The notes under the pieces were generated by a model that ran no database searches, was not told where the DNA came from, and saw only the letters and a list, made by a program, of their open reading frames with translations. Both the position numbers and the translations under genes were made by a program. 64,000 nt of DNA from Picochlorum sp. 'celeri' (lineage: Eukaryota; Chlorophyta; Trebouxiophyceae): assembly GCA_010909725.1 (NCBI GenBank), contig JAACMV010000021.1:41497-105496 (forward strand), given 5' to 3'. Of this stretch, positions 57,692 to 64,000 are shown one piece after another. The first letter of the stretch is position 1, and every line of letters begins with the position of its first letter.

Positions 57692-58210
57692 TTTGCGATG
57701 CGTAGATTAAGGATTACAGCTGTAACCATAAAAAAATCGGGATTTCTTTAAATCGGGGCGTCCGGCACGAGACCGATCGAGCGGAAACGAGCCTCCCGAT
57801 CGAATAACACGCTCTATGACTGTGGGATTTTGCATTTCTCGCCGGCGGAGGTGCCGGGTGCGGGGGGCGGTGTCCGCCGATGTGCGCGATTTCCGGAAAT
57901 GGGCCGAAAATCGCGCCCTCGCCAGGCCCCGAAATTTCCTCGCTCGGCCCCCGACGAAAAGATATTTCAAAAAAACTGGGCTGGGGCTACGGTCCGGGCG
58001 GCAACGGGCGTTCCTGCTGGGCGGCCCAGCGCCGCAAAGGCGGGTTGCCGACACCTCCGAAACCGATCTTCTCCATCTGTCGCGGCCCTCGGTGGGCCGG
58101 CCGATACTCTCGATCGACCCACTCCCCAGAGTGCCCCCAACTTATTACGGAAACAGCAGTTGTGATGGACCCCCTCGGATCTCCCACGGGTCCATCCTAG
58201 AGATCTAGAG
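57692..58210. repeat. GC-rich, highly structured repeat segment (unit 1)
   Basis: Sharply GC-richer than its surroundings, and repeated at 63195-63708 with one-base differences. It contains perfect hairpins: GCTGGGC-G-GCCCAGC (58016-58030), GGCCC-TCGGT-GGGCC (58084-58098) and ATGGACCC...GGGTCCAT (58165-58172 with 58188-58195). Several frames are open over it because few stops occur in such sequence; none resembles a protein. It lies upstream of the Fanzor gene, outside the inverted repeat. Confidence 0.75.
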
Positions 58211-58600
58211 CATCTCTTATCATCTGAACGTATCCATGAAGATCACGATATATTATTCTACTTAAATCTATAATCAGGTCTTAATTAGATATATTAAGTA
58301 GGAGATCTTCCTTCCTACTTACAGCAGTAAAGCAAAGAAGATGAAACAAGATTTAATGAACAAGACCCTCTCAGAATCTCTGAGAACATCAGATCAATAT
58401 TTCATGGACATTCAACAAATATTTAAGATCATCAGAGAACATGTGATCGACATCTGGGAGCATTTGATGAAGCTCTAAGAACATCCAGGATCATCTGAAA
58501 ACACCTGACAAAACTCTAAGAACATCAGAGAGCACCTAAGAGCATTTCATGAACCTCTAAAGAGATGAGAGAAGATTCGATAATTGCTCATGCTTAAAGT
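58211..58600. repeat. Degenerate short-period repeats (AGAACATC / TCTAAGA words)
   Basis: Words such as GAGAACATCAGA, TCTAAGAACATC and AGAGCATTT recur irregularly every 25-40 bp. The first part is also present at 63709-64000. No ORF of interest. Confidence 0.5.
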
Positions 58601-59798
58601 GATCAGTTTACTCCTCAAAAAGCAAATGGTTACTGACATGGCACTGATTCTCATGAGGTGCATGAAAGGGTGCTGTCCTGTCAACACCCAACTGCCCTGC
58701 TCTGCATTCAGAGCATATCCTCCGTCCGCCCGCGACCAATATATGTCCCGATATTTTACTCATCGACCTCCAAGACCAGAATCAGGCAGCCCGGATCCTT
58801 TGAGCCCGGCACGTATGATCAAATTCGGGGGAATTGCATTAGACCACAAAGTTATACATGTATTCCTCCAGAACAGATGTCTTTTTTGACTGGCCCAACT
58901 GTTTCAAAAACAAATATTTTCATGGTTTTAGATGAAAAAGTCGGTTCATGAGTGCATTTAGCATGCAGAGAATGAATCAACACCGTCCAAAAGAGTGGCC
59001 AAATCTGAATTATTCAGCAGGGACCATCAGATGAAGGTTTTCCGTCTCAACGGTAGAGCATCAAGAATCTACCTGTGCCCTTTCTCACGGGATGCAACTT
59101 TCTAGCATATTGATACCATCAATATTGCTTCCGTTGGGACTCATTTCCATGGCTGAGTTTATTGAGTGTGGAATCTGATGGGGAGAAGGAAACTGAGACC
59201 TGCTAACAATTGTGGATCTGGGTCTAATTTTTTTGTACCCACCAAGGATTGATAGCCAAGCGAGTTTTCCAGGTGAGATAGTCATTGTGACCCCATTCAT
59301 AGCATCCTTGCTTCGATCCTATATGAGATACAACAAAAGGATGGAGAGAATCACGAAGATCTGCCGAAACAAAAGGAAGGTATGGGTTGGAAGGACATAC
59401 ATCCATACAGTGGGAAATAGAAGGCAAGAAGATTGTAATCAATCACACAGCGACCAAAGCGCCAAGCGATTCGCCTCTAAGAAACAATAGAACATTATCT
59501 AGAAGCGAAGGATACCGGATTGATGCACACCAAACATTGCAAGGAAAGGTATGACTGGAAGTGAGCAACTCTCAGGTACCCAAAAGGATGTATCAGGGAT
59601 ACTGCGACCAAACGCTGATATACGAAGAAGATAACACCGATCAAATGACTGAGGAATCATATATAGTATGATGAAAGGAATTAAAGGCGCTTAAGAGCAA
59701 GAGAATAGTGATGAATGCTCCACAGGACAGCTGATACAAGCCTCCTGCCCAACACACAGCAAACAAATTGCATTGTTAATTGCCTTGGGGACGTTGAA
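58601..59798. other. Spacer between the tandem units, no supported gene
   Basis: No convincing coding region. 58640-58880 is a diverged relative of 62810-63040 (shared words GACATGGCA, GTCAACAC, ACCAA-ATATGTCC). The right end, up to TTGAATAG at 59801, behaves as an intron before the cpSRP43 exon. Upstream cpSRP43 exons were looked for and not found. Confidence 0.5.
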
Positions 59799-59801
59799 TA
59801 G

Positions 59802-60109
59802 AAAATGGCGATGGAGCCAAGGAGTACTTGGTGAAATTTCCCGATGAAGATGAACCTGTGTGGGTCCACGAGAAGTACATGTCGGAAGAGGTCGTATCCG
59901 ATTACCAAGATAACCTGGAGTACGCGAAAGCTGAGAAGATTCTCGATGTCCGAAATAAGGGAGACTCTCGTGCGTATTTGGTGAGATGGATGGATGGATC
60001 AGAGGACACCTGGGAGCCAGAGGAACATGTCTCCCAAGATCTCATCTACATGTTTGAGAACAACGGTGCTCTGCCTCCAGGTGTCAAAAATCTAATCACA
60101 ATATCATAA
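59802..60109 (+). pseudogene. CAO: cpSRP43 last-exon fragment, copy 2 (chromodomains 2-3, frame intact)
   Basis: Follows the acceptor TTGAATAG. The frame is open throughout: ENGDGAKEYLVKFPDEDEPV, SEEVVSDYQDNLEYAKAEK, then AYLVRWMDGSEDTWEPEEHV and a C-terminus near LIYMFENNGALPPGV. The match to plant cpSRP43 covers the end of chromodomain 2 and all of chromodomain 3; aromatic-cage residues (Tyr, Trp, Trp) are kept. cpSRP43 with cpSRP54 carries light-harvesting proteins to Alb3 in the thylakoid. No ankyrin exons are found in the 1.3 kb upstream, so it is either the 3' end of a gene with a long intron or a duplicated fragment. One extra A near the stop (AAAAATC) lengthens the C-terminus relative to copy 1. 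Confidence 0.75.
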
Positions 60110-60171
60110 TCTAATCATAATAAATAATAAATCTAATCATAATATTAATCATAATAAGTAGCCATAAATTA

Positions 60172-62738
60172 CAGTAAAATTTTTTAATTTCGTTTGTCGG
60201 ACGGAATGTTCCAACTTGGAAGTTCCATCGTTCTCTCTGCTGTATCTTGAAGCATAGCGTCTGCAAAAAGCAGCCGACTTACATGCCGAATTCATTGCCG
60301 TGTTGATGTCCTTTGCCTTTTCCTCGTCCTCTTGAAAGCCTTGATTCGAGATCCATTGTGACACTTTTCCAAAAACAAGTCTTTGATATTGATACTGGCA
60401 TTGACATCACGGTCCCAAACATTTCGAATGCATTCATTGTTGTGACAAACGTTTCATCCTGAATTGTTTGTTGTACTGTTCCATTGCCTCATGACAGCAA
60501 GAACAGAGTTTGGACGTATTGAATTCATTAACCAACACAACTGTGGCACATTCCGATACCTTGTTGAACAGTTTTGTGCTCATGATAGGAGCAGTGCCCC
60601 TCATTGTGCCGTTATTATCACCATCACCATACGCCACGATGACTCTCTTCTGTGCCTCTTTGTTTCTTGTTCCACAGATTCGAGCAACCACATCCTCCAT
60701 GGCCGACTTTTCCTTGCAAAATTTCCTCATCTTCTGTTTCTGATACCATTTTTTGTCATCGAAGAAGGCTTGTTGCAGTTGGGGCCACATAGAAACTTGG
60801 AATCTGTAACTCTCAAAAATTTCTCAAGATCTACTGTCTTGTATGTTGGCACAGACACCCATGCAGGACAGTATTCAGACATCCTTTTCTTTATTTTGGC
60901 TGTATACTGTTTCTGACTAGATAAGAAGATCCATTCTCCTGACCCCAGAGAATCACTTTTATATCTGTCTTCCACCTCTGTATGACGACCATTTTCTGCA
61001 TTCCACTTTGCATGGATCTTTTGCTTTTCCGAATCATGAAAAACCCACGTGGCCGCTGACTTTTTACCTGGGTCCAAACCGACAATGATACAATCTGTGT
61101 GATATATACCATGGTCATCTTTGCGTATGCCAGCCAACCTTTTGATCCTTTCTGTGATGACTGTCTTGTCTTTGTTTTTAGCCTTTCGTTTCTGTAGAAC
61201 GTCCTTTTGTGACTTTAATGTATGCAACAATGGCTTCAGTAGAACATAATGTATGGTGGAAATGTCACCAAGGAGAATACGCAAAGGGTCATATCTGATC
61301 TTTTTTGCAATAATGTTGGTTGCAAACATCCCACTATAGGTGGCCCACAACTTTGCTTTGACGTAATTCATATCATCCTGCAGATGGATTATCTTGCATT
61401 CCAGATCCGACTTCACAGTGTCTATAACAGCAGAAACAGAGACGCCATCAGTGCATATAGAGCATCCGAATCTGAGTTTCGTTTGGTCCTTCATGTGCTT
61501 TTTTTTCAATACTCGCTTCATGTTGAATATCGATTTCCAATAATAATACTTATTTGTATAGTCATCCAGTGCTGGACAGTCATCTACTATCTTTCTGATA
61601 TATGGATATTTCTTTGCGAGTTGCTCAACCATAGTCTTCACTGCTGTGCTGGAGATATGGATATGCTTTGGTTTCCAGGCCATCTGTGGACACAGACAAA
61701 ATGTCCATTTCTGTCTTCCAAGTATACTCTTCTTCCCTTCAAACTCTCCGTTTCTGAACCTCTGTTGCAGTGATTCCACGAATGGCTCCAAGTGACCCAA
61801 AATGAAGAAGCAAATTCTGGATTTCTCAGAAAGAGTTGTCGTCTTTGGCACCAACGAGCAAATGATATCCAAGGCTCTCTGTGCTTCATCCCATACTGAC
61901 ACATCAGACGCAAATTCTGTCAATGATGGTCTACGTTCAACAATATCACTGACTTTCGTCCTCTCCCAGAATGCCTGTGTGATTGCAGAAAATACTTGTC
62001 CAAACTTCTTCTTTGACAAATTTTTGATTTGGTCAAAGTCCGTGTCGTCTCGAAATAGCAAATATCTCAGATACCGTAATGCATATACATTAAGATTGGT
62101 TTCCAAATGCGTGGTATGCATAACAGGATGACTGCTGGGCCATCTGCTCCATTGTTTTGCCTCTCCAAGAAGAGAGACAACCCTGTGGCCAATCTGTTTT
62201 TAAACCCAGTCTCCTCACAATATTCCTTGCACAAGTCGCGCAAGTTGGTATCAACATCCTTTCTCTCCTTCTTTTGTTGCAAATGATTAGCAAGGTGTCT
62301 GTAGATTTTGTTGTAGAGTTCGTAGAGAGTTTCATCTTTGTGGTCTCTAAATGCCCCACCGTTCCTCAATAACAATAGATGCATGACATGATGCACATGA
62401 ATCTGTAGTCTACTCAGATAGAATACACATTCTTCAATTTCGCGTTGAACCACTTTGAACTTACAAAAAGGCTGCAAGTGCACTTGACGACTGTCTTATT
62501 GAAAAAACGGTCTTTATCCTTCTTTATAGCCACATCCAATCGAGTAAACTTCTTTTTCTTCACCTTTTTCGATGGTGTGGCGGACACCTTTCTCTTTTTT
62601 TTCATTTTGAAATGACACGGTTGGCGATGGCGGCTCGACTTCATACCAATCCAAGGTTCTAGAAGATTCGGATTGACCAGAGGTCAAATGGACTAGATGT
62701 TACATTCCTTAATTAAACGAAATTTAAAATTTTTACGG
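60172..62738 (-). mobile_element. Fanzor-carrying terminal-inverted-repeat element, copy 2
   Basis: 2,567 bp, same inverted repeats and flanking TA (60170-60171 and 62739-62740) as copy 1. The left flank is the same cpSRP43 3' sequence; the right flank differs from copy 1 from the first base beyond TA. Confidence 0.85.
60292..62644 (-). pseudogene. Fanzor nuclease, copy 2, better preserved in the middle
   Basis: The ATG at 62644 (MKSSRHRQPC) opens the same Lys/Arg nuclear-localisation-like patch. One frame is open from 62121 to 60727 (464 codons): the helical recognition region, a CSIC motif near 61460, and RuvC-I IIVGLDPGKKSAATWV near 61097-61050. Frame breaks occur near 62480, near 62100, near 60822 and near 60446 (extra A in GACAAACG, within the zinc finger). 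These sites differ from those in copy 1, so every domain is intact in at least one copy. The canonical RuvC-II Glu position reads VAYGDGDNNG, without Glu, while Glu is present in VNEFNTSKLC, as expected for Fanzors. About 780 residues if unbroken. Confidence 0.86.
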
Positions 62739-62740
62739 TA

Positions 62741-63193
62741 TCACATAGACCATATATTTGATCCATCATAATGATATAGTTTTCTGTAACTGCCTTGGGA
62801 CTAGGGACATGGCATTGCCTTCAATATCGGTGCACACTCGAACTTCTACAGACCTGGCTACAGGTCTCTCTTGGTCAACACATCTGCCAGCTGGCATTTA
62901 GAGCACCTCTTCCGTCGGCAACGACCAACATATGTCCTCAAACTGCCCTGTATCATGTTCAAGTCCACAAGCAAACACTCGGTATGTTTGGAACCATCTG
63001 TGTATGTCCAAATTTGAAGTATTCGCATCAAACCATACGTTCAAACACATGAGCTGCACCATCCCATCTCGCATGAGGCTGGTCGGTCCAGAGACGCCCC
63101 CGAACGAATCCTCAAATCTATGTAGGAAATTTGAAATCAAGACACACATCCCGATGAAAGGCAGGTAATCAAAGACAGCATCGCGGGAATGGT
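62741..63193. other. Segment present only in unit 2
   Basis: About 450 bp between the right inverted repeat and the GC-rich segment, missing from unit 1, where the two are joined directly at 57691. No ORF, terminal repeats or poly(A). The middle resembles 58640-58880. Confidence 0.75.
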
Positions 63194-63194
63194 T

Positions 63195-63708
63195 GCGATG
63201 CGTAGATTAAGGATTACAGCTGTAACCATAAAAAAATCGGGATTTTCTTTAAATCGGGGCGTCCGGCACGAGACCGATCGAGCGGAAACGAGCCTCCCGA
63301 TCGAATAACACGCTCTATGACTGTGGGATTTTGCATTTCTCGCCGGCGGAGGTGCCGGGTGCGGGGGGCGGTGTCCGCCGATGTGCGCGATTTCCGGAAA
63401 TGGGCCGAAAATCGCGCCCTCGCCAGGCCCCGAAATTTCCTCGCTCGGCCCCCGACGAAAAGATATTTCAAAAAAACTGGGCTGGGCTACGGTCCGGGCG
63501 GCAACGGGCGTTCCTGCTGGGCGGCCCAGCGCCGCAAAGGCGGGTTGCCGACACCTCCGAAACCGATCTTCTCCATCTGTCGCGGCCCTCGGTGGGCCGG
63601 CCGATACTCTCGATCGACCCACTCCCCAGAGTGCCCCCAACTTATTACGGAAACAGCAGTTGTGATGGACCCCCTCGGATCTCCCACGGGTCCATCCTAG
63701 AGATCTAG
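63195..63708. repeat. GC-rich, highly structured repeat segment (unit 2)
   Basis: Second copy of 57692-58210, starting at TGCGATGCGTAGATTAAGG. Differs by single-base changes in homopolymers (GGGCTGGGCT against GGGCTGGGGCT). Same hairpins conserved. Confidence 0.75.
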
Positions 63709-64000
63709 AGCATCTCTTATCATCTGAACGTATCCATGAAGATCACGATATATTATTCTACTTAAATCTATAATCAGGTCTTAATTAGATATATTAAGTA
63801 GGAGATCTTCCTTCCTACTTACAGCAGTAAAGCAAAGAAGATGAAACAAGATTTAATGAACAAGACCCTCTCAGAATCTCTGAGAACATCAGATCAATAT
63901 TTCATGGACATTCAACAAATATTTAAGATCATCAGAGAACATGTGATCGACATCTGGGAGCATTTGATGAAGCTCTAAGAACATCCAGGATCATCTGAAA
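63709..64000. repeat. Degenerate short-period repeats (unit 2, runs out of the window)
   Basis: Copy of 58209-58500, continuing to the last base, so unit 2 extends beyond the window. Confidence 0.6.

Larger units (their letters stand above)
54787..58500. repeat. Tandem repeat unit 1 (cpSRP43 exon, Fanzor element, GC-rich segment)
   Basis: Matches 59799-64000 nearly base for base apart from single-base indels, a few substitutions and one 452-bp segment present only in unit 2. Equivalent points are 5,012 bp apart at the left edge (54787 and 59799). Both ends of the unit are undefined because of the gap and the window edge. Confidence 0.92.

Noticed and set aside
57692..58210. GC-rich segment as the Fanzor omega-RNA
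   Set aside because: It lies upstream of the gene and outside the inverted repeat, whereas known omega-RNAs come from the 3' end; kept only as an unexplained structured module.
58211..58600. Possible CRISPR-like array
   Set aside because: Repeats are irregular in length and sequence, without uniform spacers, in a eukaryotic context.

Overview
The window looks like nuclear DNA of a green alga, or of another alga with a green-type plastid. Plastid genes of that lineage are present: DGD1 digalactosyldiacylglycerol synthase, an HCF244-like psbA-translation factor, a plastid YidD with transit peptide, a plastid-type MATE carrier and the C-terminal chromodomains of cpSRP43. They sit among compact intron-bearing eukaryotic genes (PRP2/DHX16 helicase, transportin-3, TSEN2, OS-9, reticulon, WDR26, PSMG4). 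Most introns are 60-150 nt, GT-AG, and fourteen reconstructed gene models close in frame after splicing. The species cannot be fixed from the sequence.

Layout. 1-13234: a head-to-tail pile of APE-endonuclease/reverse-transcriptase LINEs on the + strand, each ending in poly(A) and mostly 5'-truncated. 13280-13395: a 5S rRNA gene (- strand). 13.5-47.4 kb: a gene island of about twenty genes. 47521-54686: two more copies of the same LINE, on the - strand, so both arrays point their 3' ends into the island. 54687-54786: a run of N. 54787-64000: a tandem duplication with a period near 5.0 kb. Each unit holds the last exon of a cpSRP43 gene, a complete element coding for a Fanzor (eukaryotic TnpB-like RNA-guided nuclease), and a GC-rich highly structured segment.

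The Fanzor elements are the most interesting content. Each is about 2.57 kb (55115-57689 and 60172-62738), has matching terminal inverted repeats starting CAGTAAAA / CCGTAAAA and is bounded by TA on both sides. Each encodes on the - strand a protein with an N-terminal nuclear-localisation-like patch, the RuvC-I motif GLDPG, a four-Cys zinc finger and the RuvC-III motif WDRDVNA. Both copies carry frameshifts, at different places, so each is intact where the other is broken.

Functional themes of the gene island: plastid biogenesis and lipid synthesis (DGD1, HCF244-like, YidD, MATE, two unknown transit-peptide proteins), RNA processing and nuclear transport (PRP2, TSEN2, TNPO3-like), ER and membrane traffic (OS-9-like, reticulon, AAGAB-like), protein turnover (PSMG4-like, WDR26/GID7-like) and organelle ribosome rescue (ICT1-like). 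Several genes between 13.5 and 24 kb (WD40 protein, fumarate-reductase-like flavoprotein, AAGAB-like, sulfotransferase fusion) show single-base frameshifts although their motifs are otherwise perfect, whereas 24-44 kb is clean. This suggests local sequence error, or recent decay, rather than old pseudogenes.
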